This document shows, in pieces, positions 1-8,600 of a stretch of 64,000 nucleotides of DNA. The position numbers and the translations under genes are program-made. The DNA comes from Planctomycetota bacterium (GTDB taxonomy: Bacteria > Planctomycetota > GCA-2746535): the NCBI GenBank assembly GCA_002746535.1, contig NVWA01000020.1, forward strand, positions 30,652 to 94,651, written 5' to 3'. Position 1 is the stretch's first letter; each line of letters begins with the position of its first letter. Under the pieces are notes generated by a model. That model had not been told where the DNA came from. It searched no databases and saw only the letters and a program-made list of their open reading frames with translations.

Positions 1-2
1 AA

Positions 3-1373
3 CCATACAGATCAGTATTCAAAGGCAAAGGACGATCTTATGCAAATGGAATTCTTTCTTTTTCACCAATAATAAATTCTTCACTATTGAAATCAGTATT
101 CAAACACGAAAACGTAATCGTTAATAGTGGTGTTTTAAAGCCAATCAACGCTGATGAGCCAGCATTCATTACAATAAGATTTGATTCACCCTATGTAATG
201 TCAAAAGCAAAAGGAACCATCGATAATGTTACTGAAGCAGAGATCTCAACAAACAACGGTAAATCATTTCAAAAAATTATGTTAAATGATTTCTCAAAAA
301 ACATTGGTGGGAAATATAATTGTTTACTAAAAATCCCCGTTACAAAAGAGGTTAAAAATATTTCCATTGAAATCATCACTCAGATAAACAGGTGTTCACT
401 TCCATTTTTATCGCCTGGTGAAAACAATCTTACTGTCAGCAAAGATGCTTCTAGTAAACTTGGCAAAAATAAAATGGTTGTAACCTATACTTTTCAAATT
501 GGTTCAAGACGAAAAACATTTGATCAATTTATAGAATCCGGCCATGAAGTCGCCAAAGCCCATTTTGCAGCATGGAGTAAACAAAAATATTTTGTTAGAA
601 AAATATTAAGCGAGAGTGACTTTAAAAACAATTCGTATCAATTTAAAATCAATATTGGGACACCAAAAGACAAACAACCTGTTTACCCACGTATGATTGC
701 ACTAACCAGAGAAGTACTAAGCCCAGATCAAAAACCTAGTCCACTCGCTAGTGAATTCAAGGAATACACATTACCTGAAAATTATGAACTAAAATCACTT
801 CCAAATCCATTTCATGTTGGCACACAATTGCCCCCTATTGAAAAACCAAAACCTTTTGATAAATCTAATCAGAAAGTTGAATTCAGTCATGCTGTTTCAA
901 AAGATGGAAAAGTTGCTGATAACCATTATGTTAAAGAAAAAAAAGGCGAAAACTGGGCCATACTGTTACGGGCAGATGTGAGTAAAATAAAAAGCTCAAA
1001 GGCTGTTAAATCAGTTGTTTTAAATCTTCCGGTAATTAAAGGTCGTTCAAAAGCAAAAGTTAAAATTATCGCTGTAATCTTAAAAGCTCCATTTGAAAAA
1101 AGTAAGCCATATGATTTTGCTAATTTCAACAGTAAGTTCAGTCATTGTATTTTGCCACCGCAGAATAGTGGTGACTATTCACCTGCGAAGAACTTTAAAA
1201 TTGATATTACCAAACTGGTTAAGACTTGGAGATCAAATAACACGTCAGGCACCATTTATATCGCAGTATCAACAAAACAAGATCGATCAGTTGATGAAGG
1301 TTACACAGTGCGAGCAGACTTTGATAAAGACGCTACATTTTCACTGGACCTAGAGATTTTTAAACCTGAATAA
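3..1373 (+). CDS. Secreted/surface protein with C-terminal DNRLRE-like domain (5' end cut by window edge)
   Basis: The reading frame is open to the left edge of the window, so at least 456 residues of a longer protein are visible. A TTG at 87 is not convincing as a start, because the residues before it (YANGILSFSPIIN and so on) continue a protein-like sequence without a stop. The N-terminal visible half has beta-sandwich-like phrases such as 'AEISTNNGKSF', often found in secreted Ig-like or sialidase-like folds. The last 180 residues (from about FSHAVSKDGKV to FKPE) resemble DNRLRE/CBM96-type domains: strand-rich, with 'IDITKLVKTWRSNNTSG' close to the usual 'VTxLVxxW' signature. No catalytic motif is seen. 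Probably part of an exported carbohydrate- or surface-binding protein; its signal peptide would lie outside the window. The family call is moderate and the function unknown. Confidence 0.6.
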   Translation, partial: PYRSVFKGKGRSYANGILSFSPIINSSLLKSVFKHENVIVNSGVLKPINADEPAFITIRFDSPYVMSKAKGTIDNVTEAEISTNNGKSFQKIMLNDFSKNIGGKYNCLLKIPVTKEVKNISIEIITQINRCSLPFLSPGENNLTVSKDASSKLGKNKMVVTYTFQIGSRRKTFDQFIESGHEVAKAHFAAWSKQKYFVRKILSESDFKNNSYQFKINIGTPKDKQPVYPRMIALTREVLSPDQKPSPLASEFKEYTLPENYELKSLPNPFHVGTQLPPIEKPKPFDKSNQKVEFSHAVSKDGKVADNHYVKEKKGENWAILLRADVSKIKSSKAVKSVVLNLPVIKGRSKAKVKIIAVILKAPFEKSKPYDFANFNSKFSHCILPPQNSGDYSPAKNFKIDITKLVKTWRSNNTSGTIYIAVSTKQDRSVDEGYTVRADFDKDATFSLDLEIFKPE

Positions 1374-1460
1374 AAAGCTATTTCCACATTTTTGTTGGGA
1401 CAACCCAGGATCTGTCTCAAGTAAATAAATTTAGCCAACCACCCCGCCAGCAAGCTTCCA

Positions 1461-1482
1461 CCCTTCCTTAAAAAGGAGGGGA
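1461..1482. repeat. Hairpin between convergent genes, possible terminator
   Basis: CCCTTCCTT (1461-1469) can pair with AAGGAGGGG (1473-1481) through nine pairs including one G-T. It lies in the 231-bp gap between the ends of two convergent genes. Just upstream is a GCCAGCAAGCTTCCACC stretch that resembles the short GCTGGAAGCTT palindromes found elsewhere in the window. There is no clear T-tract, so a terminator role is uncertain. Confidence 0.35.
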
Positions 1483-1604
1483 GTACATATGCAAAACAAT
1501 TAAATAAGCTCTACTCCTTTTCAAGTATGAGAGCTTAGGTATTACATGTCCAGAGCAGGAGGCTATTGTCACCCATGCCTAAACTCTATGGATGCCAAAG
1601 ATGA

Positions 1605-4600
1605 TTAGGGCATAATAAAATTACTATTTACTGAAGCATTTTCTGCTGGTCGAATTGAGATAGGGCCTTGTTTAGAAATTAAGTTTGTTGATCCATTCCA
1701 ATAGTACCCGATGTAATACGTACCTTGACCCAAGTTATTAAATTTCACAGATCCAGAACTAACATTTTGAATGTAGGTACTGATCTTTCTTGCTTTTCTA
1801 AATGATAATGGGGTTGGCAAATCTAATAATTTCCCATCAGCTCCTAAAAGTCCAACTGAAATAGGCAATTGAAATTTATCGATGATTTTAATATTAATGC
1901 TAGCTGCTTTTAATAATTTAATCTTTATTAATTCATTCTTACTAACCGTATTTAATATTTGCACAGATTTACTTTCATAACCCTCCTTGTTCACAAACAG
2001 TTGAAATGTAGAATGTGGCCATGAGTTTTTGGGTAAAAAACCTTTTTTGTTTGAGTAAGGGAATAAATCGGCACTTTTCCAATCTCGTCTTTGAAAGATA
2101 TTATTATTCGAATCCAAAAAATAGAAGGCAACATTTTTTAATGGTTTATTATGTTCATCTACTATTTTAATTTTTGATAATTGCCGCGCGATAGACAATG
2201 TAATCGTCACCTTCTTAGACTCACTGGAACTTAGAGTAAACGGGCCATAAGTTTGTGGTAAATAATTTGATCGAAAATCTTCTTCGACTATTACATAATA
2301 GGGAGCATCAGGCATTAAAGAAAATGTCGTCTTGCCACCCCGTGTAACCCTCCCTTGACCCATATAAGTTTCTTTGATTTTATACTTCTCCCCGGGATAT
2401 AGAGTAGCCAGGACTTTATTAATAGGCTTTCCACTTTCATCAACTACAGAAACTTCTAAAATTGCTTGAGGAACTTTAACAACAATAGCGTTTTCTTGAT
2501 CTAATGTTAGTGTGATTTTTCTTTTTAATTCTTTGCCTTTATAATAAAAGCTTAATACATATTCACCTGGATAGATATGTTCGACAACGTGTTTACCATT
2601 ATTTACATTAACCCCGATGACCATTTTGCCACTTCTATCATTAATTCTTAAAAACCCTCTTTCATTAATGGCAGCACCATCTTTAAGAATACGCACATCT
2701 AGGGTGGTTTGGTTTTTTCTGAAATTATTTAGATCTAAATAGAAGATCTCTTCATTAACTATAATAATTTTGGTAGGAATTTTCTCAGTTTCAGTTTTCC
2801 CATTTTTTAAGCTACGAGAAATACTTAGTTCATACTCGCCTGGTTTCAATGCACCAATTTCAAAATTTCCATCAGCATCGATCTTTACTCTTTTATTACT
2901 TGGTCGCAAATAACCTCTGGCGCTACTCAGTTCTTCATCCATTGGATAAACCCCTTTAAGAGTTCCACCTCGCATCAACTTCACAATAAATTCTTTTTCA
3001 ACGCTACCATCAAACTTATGCTTGTATTCAGCAAAACCTCCGGCATATACCTTGATGTCAAACTTGCTAGCCAAATGAACAAATTTTACAACTCCATCTT
3101 GATCCGTTGGCAATGATTGTAGTTTCATTCGACCTTGCCAAATCTCCACAGGGGTATAGGCGACGGGTGCATCATTCTTTTCGTTTACCACTGTAATTCG
3201 ATAGTTCTCACCTTCTTGCAGAACAACCTTAACTACATCAGGGATTTTGGAAGATTTACGATATGGGCCAAGTCGCGTAAGCGCAAAACCATCTGATTCA
3301 AATAACAAAGAAAAGTCTCGCATATAACGATGATTTCTAAGTGAAATAAACTTTTCACCATTATCATTTGTCACGATATCGATTGGCCAAGTTGACCTTC
3401 TTATTTCCATTGACAAATTTATAGGCCCATTGTAGATCTGCCCACTAGAATCGGTAATCAACAATTTCTTTAAATCCTTATCAACAACTTTTAATGTCAA
3501 CACTTTTTCAGTAGGTACCGTTATTCGCCAACTTTTAATACTTTTTAAAGGATCGGCAGTTCTAATTGAATAGCGACCATGCACAACATTTTTGACCTCA
3601 CAATAGCCTTCTTCATTACTCTTACAATTAACTATATAGGAAGGGTCCATATAACTTGTCAAAACAACTTCAAAATCTGGAATGACAACATCATCATTTG
3701 TAACAAATTTCAATTGAATGCTTTTTTCTTCCACTAAAAATAGATCAACAGCATTTTTATCTTTTTCAAAATTTATCGATTTGGAGGCACCAACACCATA
3801 GTCGCCATGATATGCTTTTATAGAGTAAGAAGAGGCTTCCAATGCGCCAAAATTAAAGGTTCCGTCATGACTTGACCTAATAGTCTTGTGAGGATACCGA
3901 CTACTATCTTTAAACAGCTGTATTCGAGCGTCAGCAACTTCGGCCTTACCAAAAAATATTTTTCCAGAAATACTTTTACCATCCTCCATTTGGACTGTAG
4001 TCGAATTTTGATTTACATAATCAAATTCCCAAGAAAATGTTTTTTTCAAATGGTTTGCATGACTCAAACTTAAATTTACTTTTTCATTTTTATTCAAACC
4101 AGAAATTTTGACTGTTCCATTTCCATCTGAATCTTTAAAAGATTTAAACTTATTGATGGTATAAGTAACTCTTACGTTACTTAAAATTTTATTATCTTTA
4201 TCAACAACTTTGACAACTCCTGCGTGCCCCTTTTCAAGAGAAATGTCATAGGAGGTTTTATCTTTTACTAATGTTACCCTATTGGGTAAATACCCCTCAA
4301 CATAAACCTCCAACTGCTGTGTGTTTTTGTCAAGCAATTCATATTCAAATAAGCCTTCATTATTCACGTTAATTTCCGTTGGGCTCTGATGGGTATTATC
4401 AAAAGATCGAAAAGACCTTCTTCCTCTTCGGCCTCGATAACCGCTTAAATTATTAAAACCCCGTGCCCTAGACTGTCCTTGAGGAGTAACACTTATTTTT
4501 CCTATTTTTTCCTGAGCATTAATTAAGCGAAATGAAACAATGGGGTTTTCTAAAAACTGAACACTTAAGGAAACAACCGAATCTTTCTCAACAGAAATTT

Positions 4601-5429
4601 TATAATAAGGTGAATTTTTGAACCCTGCTGCAGAGAAGGCGATATCACCAGAACCAATTGGAACATTTTTTATAATATGCAATCCTTTTTTTTCATCAAA
4701 TATTGTGACATAAGGATTTAGCGTTGAGGTACGCCTCCATCGATTTCTAAGATTTCCTCGAACTAATACTGAAATATCTTCTATATATTTTTTGTTTTTA
4801 TCAAAAGCATGTACCTCTAAAGTACCACCTTTATAAAGATATACTTTTTGCTGATTATCACCTTCACTTATATAGACCTGTTTTGAATATAGGGCAAATT
4901 CATTGGTCACTACATAAATTTGAACCGTCCCAACACTTGAAATAGAAAAATTCGCATTTCCTTTTTCATCTAAAGAAGAGATATCTTTCATCTCGCCTTT
5001 ACCATAAAATTTATATTGCAATGTAACCTCAATACTGTTTAAAGGTTTTCGAGTGATAGCATCAAATAATTGTAATTGAAGCTGAGCAAGTTTTTTTTGC
5101 TCTACCTTACTTATCTTTCTACCTTCTTCTTCGATAGAACCATCACCAAGACTTTGATCAATCGACAGTGTCAAGTTCTCAGATTTTGAGGACGATTTTT
5201 TTGCATTAGATTTAGTTTTAATCGCATTTCCAGCAATTCCTCTATCGTCAATAGTTTTTGAGATTCCAGAAACACCCGATTCTTTCTTTATGGTCTTGGT
5301 GCTTGATTTTTCGGAAAAAGGGTCGTTGGATGAGTTGATTTCATCAGGTTCGGCCATAACAAGCCAAAGTCCTAAACCACAGATTAACAACAATAAAAAC
5401 AAACCTATAAAAGGTAATGCGCTCTTCAT
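1605..5429 (-). CDS. Membrane-anchored protein of carboxypeptidase-regulatory-like repeats
   Basis: A 1,274-residue protein begins MKSALPFIGLF and has one hydrophobic N-terminal segment (about residues 4-27). A low-complexity Ser/Lys-rich linker follows, then about a dozen successive beta-sandwich repeats. The repeats carry recurring phrases such as 'LEVSVVDESGKPINKV', 'IKIVDEHNKPLKNV' and 'FEIGALKPGEYELSI', typical of CarboxypepD_reg-like (transthyretin-like) domains. The ATG at 5429 is preferred over a TTG at 5456 because AGAGGGAG lies just upstream of it. The whole chain after the anchor should be periplasmic or surface-exposed and is probably structural or adhesive. No protease active site is visible, so 'carboxypeptidase' refers only to the fold. 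Confident about architecture, not about role. Confidence 0.75.
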   Translation of the reverse strand: MKSALPFIGLFLLLLICGLGLWLVMAEPDEINSSNDPFSEKSSTKTIKKESGVSGISKTIDDRGIAGNAIKTKSNAKKSSSKSENLTLSIDQSLGDGSIEEEGRKISKVEQKKLAQLQLQLFDAITRKPLNSIEVTLQYKFYGKGEMKDISSLDEKGNANFSISSVGTVQIYVVTNEFALYSKQVYISEGDNQQKVYLYKGGTLEVHAFDKNKKYIEDISVLVRGNLRNRWRRTSTLNPYVTIFDEKKGLHIIKNVPIGSGDIAFSAAGFKNSPYYKISVEKDSVVSLSVQFLENPIVSFRLINAQEKIGKISVTPQGQSRARGFNNLSGYRGRRGRRSFRSFDNTHQSPTEINVNNEGLFEYELLDKNTQQLEVYVEGYLPNRVTLVKDKTSYDISLEKGHAGVVKVVDKDNKILSNVRVTYTINKFKSFKDSDGNGTVKISGLNKNEKVNLSLSHANHLKKTFSWEFDYVNQNSTTVQMEDGKSISGKIFFGKAEVADARIQLFKDSSRYPHKTIRSSHDGTFNFGALEASSYSIKAYHGDYGVGASKSINFEKDKNAVDLFLVEEKSIQLKFVTNDDVVIPDFEVVLTSYMDPSYIVNCKSNEEGYCEVKNVVHGRYSIRTADPLKSIKSWRITVPTEKVLTLKVVDKDLKKLLITDSSGQIYNGPINLSMEIRRSTWPIDIVTNDNGEKFISLRNHRYMRDFSLLFESDGFALTRLGPYRKSSKIPDVVKVVLQEGENYRITVVNEKNDAPVAYTPVEIWQGRMKLQSLPTDQDGVVKFVHLASKFDIKVYAGGFAEYKHKFDGSVEKEFIVKLMRGGTLKGVYPMDEELSSARGYLRPSNKRVKIDADGNFEIGALKPGEYELSISRSLKNGKTETEKIPTKIIIVNEEIFYLDLNNFRKNQTTLDVRILKDGAAINERGFLRINDRSGKMVIGVNVNNGKHVVEHIYPGEYVLSFYYKGKELKRKITLTLDQENAIVVKVPQAILEVSVVDESGKPINKVLATLYPGEKYKIKETYMGQGRVTRGGKTTFSLMPDAPYYVIVEEDFRSNYLPQTYGPFTLSSSESKKVTITLSIARQLSKIKIVDEHNKPLKNVAFYFLDSNNNIFQRRDWKSADLFPYSNKKGFLPKNSWPHSTFQLFVNKEGYESKSVQILNTVSKNELIKIKLLKAASINIKIIDKFQLPISVGLLGADGKLLDLPTPLSFRKARKISTYIQNVSSGSVKFNNLGQGTYYIGYYWNGSTNLISKQGPISIRPAENASVNSNFIMP

Positions 5430-5572
5430 ACTCCCTCTTCCCCTTAATAATCTCAATAAAACTTCAAATAGACCTATTTAACGAATAACCTAATAATGAT
5501 ATAGTACATTTATAAGATTTCTTCACTATTAACAAGCAGTCAATCATTATATGATAGGCTAAGAATAACCCA

Positions 5573-8230
5573 TCATTGCCATTTATCTAATCGCGAAATT
5601 TGAAAATATTCTGATTCAATAATATTTCGAACATTCGCAGATAATAAGGTTTTTGCCCCTTCTTTATTTCGTGTATAACGCACTTCACATTTACCCATAT
5701 ATCTTAACCAGGCATTTGCAAAAATTTGAGCTAATTCCTTTTTGCCTCCAAACATAGACGGAACAGGTAATATCAAATCCTCATCATATTCCGATATGAT
5801 CACATAACGCGGATTATGGACACCATTAATTAATTCGTAGAAACAATTCACAAAAACAGACTTCTCATAAAATGTACCACCACGAATCCCATAACTATAT
5901 AAATTATCTTTTAGAATAGATCTTTTTACTTTTAACTTAGTAGGTTTTGTTTCAGTAAAACCTGCATCAATCATAGCCTTTAACACCGTTAAGCCCAATT
6001 GATTCAAGCTACCATCTTTCTTCGAATGGGGGTAATATCTAAAATACTTTTGTATACATTTAAAACCTTGTATTAATAATAAAAGGGATCCTGAAAAAAT
6101 AACTATAGTGGAAATCATTCCAGGCGACTTTTCAAAAATATAAAAACAAGCCAATGCAATCATTCCAAAACCAATTAGCGTATTAAAGAAATGCCCTTTA
6201 AGCTCCTTTTTTATAAAACCCTTTATTGATAAACTACGATTGGTTTGAACAACGGGAATAAGCTCTCCGCCTTCTTGCCTCAACAATGCTTTATTCCATT
6301 GATCTTTTAAATACCGCACATCCGTAAATCTATGAGAAGTATCTAAATTAAAGGCTTCCATTGAAACAACTTCTCTTTCGCCAACAGATACATCCGGAAG
6401 GCCAATTCGATTAATGCCACTTTCTATATAATGACCTTGATAACCTAATCCCGAAAATACCTGAAACCTTTGACAAAGCCTAATGTAATCCTTTGATTGA
6501 CTCAAATCCTCATGGTGCAAAGCAATATGCCAAATGCTAGATATCTTTTCTCGGTGTTTTGAGTTCAAACGTATACCACGTCCTCGCATTTGGTTACTAC
6601 TTACATAGCTCCCTACACACGAGGCTAAAACTATGGAATTAACAACTGGAGCATCCCACCCTTCACCGAGCAATGATCTTGTCGAAATTATTACGTGAAT
6701 TAAACCTCTCGAAATCATTTTAGTATAAGCACCCACTAAGAGAGATGTTTCACCTTCAATTAAAACATAGTCTTCCAATAATTTAATTTCTTTTGTAACC
6801 ATCTTAGTTGTATTACACATTTCCTTTAATGAACTCAGCAATGAATTATGCAATATCTTGATGCGACCAGTTAGTAGGGCTAATGTGGGCTTATCCTCAT
6901 CTTTAGCTCCTTTTACAATGTTTATAAATATCGAGCAAGCACCCAATTTTTCTTCTACAGAATTATCAAACAAAATATCATCAGCAATATAATCAGCAAG
7001 AATTGCTTGACGTAATTGATCTTTCCTAGCCAACCTTTCTAATAAATATATTTCCAGACAAGCATAAATCTTTGAGCCACTCATAGTTGTCATTTTTTCT
7101 AATGGTTTTGAGCTATTAAAATAAAATTTATTTTTCCATCGTAGGTCAGCATTACGTAACAACTTTATAGTCTCTTTTACCCAAACTTTTTCTTCGGCAG
7201 TGTGATTCTCTTTATAAGTCACTAAAAAATATTTTACTAAATGTTCAAATTGAATAATGGTTAGAGGTTTGATCAAATCTCGCGGAACTTTAGTCACTCG
7301 CAATAAAGTCTTCGGCAAATCAATTTGAATCACATTAAGATAAGCAAACAATGCCAAAACCAGGTCAGGCTCTTTGACCAATTCGGATTCATCGACAGTT
7401 TCGCTAACGACCCAAGTATGATTTAATATCATGCCTACAAAAATGGGGTCAAAACAAATTTCACCAAACCAAAGCTCAGCCATTTCATGATGTTTTTTTA
7501 CTTTTTCTTTTTCAGTATATTGCAAGGCTACAAACCAAACATAATCCTGATGAGGACACAACACATTAGCTTTTACTAATTCCGGCACACTAATTTCTTC
7601 ATCAATGGGGCCACACAATGCTTCATAGCGCTCCCATTCAGCATAAGCGCCACCATACGGAGGAGTGCCGGTTAAACACAACAACATAACATCCTCTTTC
7701 TTTTCAAGAATTTTTGTTAAGACCTTCCACCATTCAGAGGTTAAATGATGAGCTTCATCTAAAATCAAAAATTCAATTTCTTCATAATTTAAAAGGTCAG
7801 AAACCTTTTTATTGTCTACGGCATCCTTTGGTATTTCTTCGTCTTCATCAAAGTTGTCATCAACAATTTCTTCAACAACAGCATTACCTTTTGAATAAGC
7901 ATGTAATGCTTGATATGTAATAGACGTAAAAAGTTTTGGCTCATCTAAAGATTTAGATATCCATCCCGTAGGAGTAGACTCTGTTATAAAATCCGACAAT
8001 CGATCTACCCATTGATCTCGGATCACACGATTAGGAGAAAGCACCAAAGTTTTTCTTTGTAATTGTCGGAAGACATCGAGCCCCAAAGAAGTCTTACCTG
8101 CCCCTGGTGCTGCAACTAAATGAAGTTTCATATCTTCAAAATGATGCTTTAAGGCATTTAATACACGCTGCTGATAATCTCTCCATTCATATTTAAATTT
8201 TAAATTGTTAAATACTTCAGGTGAAACCAT
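5573..8230 (-). CDS. DEAH-box superfamily II helicase with a two-helix membrane segment
   Basis: An 885-residue protein if started at the ATG at 8230; a TTG at 8302 would add 24 residues of non-helicase-like sequence. Neither start has a clear ribosome binding site. Core SF2 motifs are present: Walker A APGAGKTS (about residues 41-48), motif II LDEAHH (about 157-162), motif III TGTPP (about 187-191), motif V STRSLLGEGWDAP and motif VI QMRGRGIRL (about 550). An acidic insertion (DDNFDEDEEI) lies just before motif II. After the helicase core come two hydrophobic stretches (about residues 683-700 and 708-725) that look like a membrane hairpin. A C-terminal domain follows, containing LPVPSMFGGKKELA and YTRNKEGAKTLL. 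It is monocistronic, with no nuclease or methylase beside it. Substrate and role are unknown; a membrane-tethered DNA or RNA translocase is an inference. Confidence 0.8.
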   Translation of the reverse strand: MVSPEVFNNLKFKYEWRDYQQRVLNALKHHFEDMKLHLVAAPGAGKTSLGLDVFRQLQRKTLVLSPNRVIRDQWVDRLSDFITESTPTGWISKSLDEPKLFTSITYQALHAYSKGNAVVEEIVDDNFDEDEEIPKDAVDNKKVSDLLNYEEIEFLILDEAHHLTSEWWKVLTKILEKKEDVMLLCLTGTPPYGGAYAEWERYEALCGPIDEEISVPELVKANVLCPHQDYVWFVALQYTEKEKVKKHHEMAELWFGEICFDPIFVGMILNHTWVVSETVDESELVKEPDLVLALFAYLNVIQIDLPKTLLRVTKVPRDLIKPLTIIQFEHLVKYFLVTYKENHTAEEKVWVKETIKLLRNADLRWKNKFYFNSSKPLEKMTTMSGSKIYACLEIYLLERLARKDQLRQAILADYIADDILFDNSVEEKLGACSIFINIVKGAKDEDKPTLALLTGRIKILHNSLLSSLKEMCNTTKMVTKEIKLLEDYVLIEGETSLLVGAYTKMISRGLIHVIISTRSLLGEGWDAPVVNSIVLASCVGSYVSSNQMRGRGIRLNSKHREKISSIWHIALHHEDLSQSKDYIRLCQRFQVFSGLGYQGHYIESGINRIGLPDVSVGEREVVSMEAFNLDTSHRFTDVRYLKDQWNKALLRQEGGELIPVVQTNRSLSIKGFIKKELKGHFFNTLIGFGMIALACFYIFEKSPGMISTIVIFSGSLLLLIQGFKCIQKYFRYYPHSKKDGSLNQLGLTVLKAMIDAGFTETKPTKLKVKRSILKDNLYSYGIRGGTFYEKSVFVNCFYELINGVHNPRYVIISEYDEDLILPVPSMFGGKKELAQIFANAWLRYMGKCEVRYTRNKEGAKTLLSANVRNIIESEYFQISRLDKWQ

Positions 8231-8310
8231 AAATAAAAACCAAATAGTAACTTTTCTAAGATTATAGTATTCAATCGATAATTCGCAAAAGCTTAAAATC
8301 AAACAGGTAG

Positions 8311-8471
8311 GCTGTAGGTTGGGCTGAGTAATGCGAAGCCCAACATCTAAAAGATCCTTTTGTCTAAATTATATGATATAGAAATTACTTTTTAAATCAA
8401 TATCACCTTGTGCAGAATGATTGTTCTTATGGGAAACGTTGGGCTTCGCATTACTCAGCCCAACCTACAGC
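8311..8471. repeat. 161-bp element with perfect 34-bp inverted arms
   Basis: Bases 8311-8344 and 8438-8471 are exact reverse complements over 34 bp, separated by 93 bp of AT-rich sequence. Each arm also holds its own hairpin (GTTGGGCT...AGCCCAAC). The arm motif GTAGGTTGGGCTGAG resembles widespread REP-like palindromes of the 'GTAGGTTGGG...CCCAAC' type known from many bacterial genomes. It sits immediately upstream of the helicase gene, in a 370-bp gene-free stretch. No transposase is present, so it is best read as a paired REP/MITE-like unit. A shorter hairpin (AATCC...GGATT, 8508-8524) follows. Confidence 0.85.
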
Positions 8472-8600
8472 TAACGCCCAAATTTTACTAAGCTTACTGC
8501 TTTATTGAATCCTTGTTTAGGATTTTACCATCTGCCGGCGCTCTCAGCAATTAAAACGATTTGTTTGATTTAAACGAGCTAGAAGCTTGTACTACTCTAA

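Noticed and set aside
8311..8471. Insertion sequence
   Set aside because: Inverted arms are present but there is no transposase ORF, and 161 bp is too short; treated as a REP/MITE-like element.
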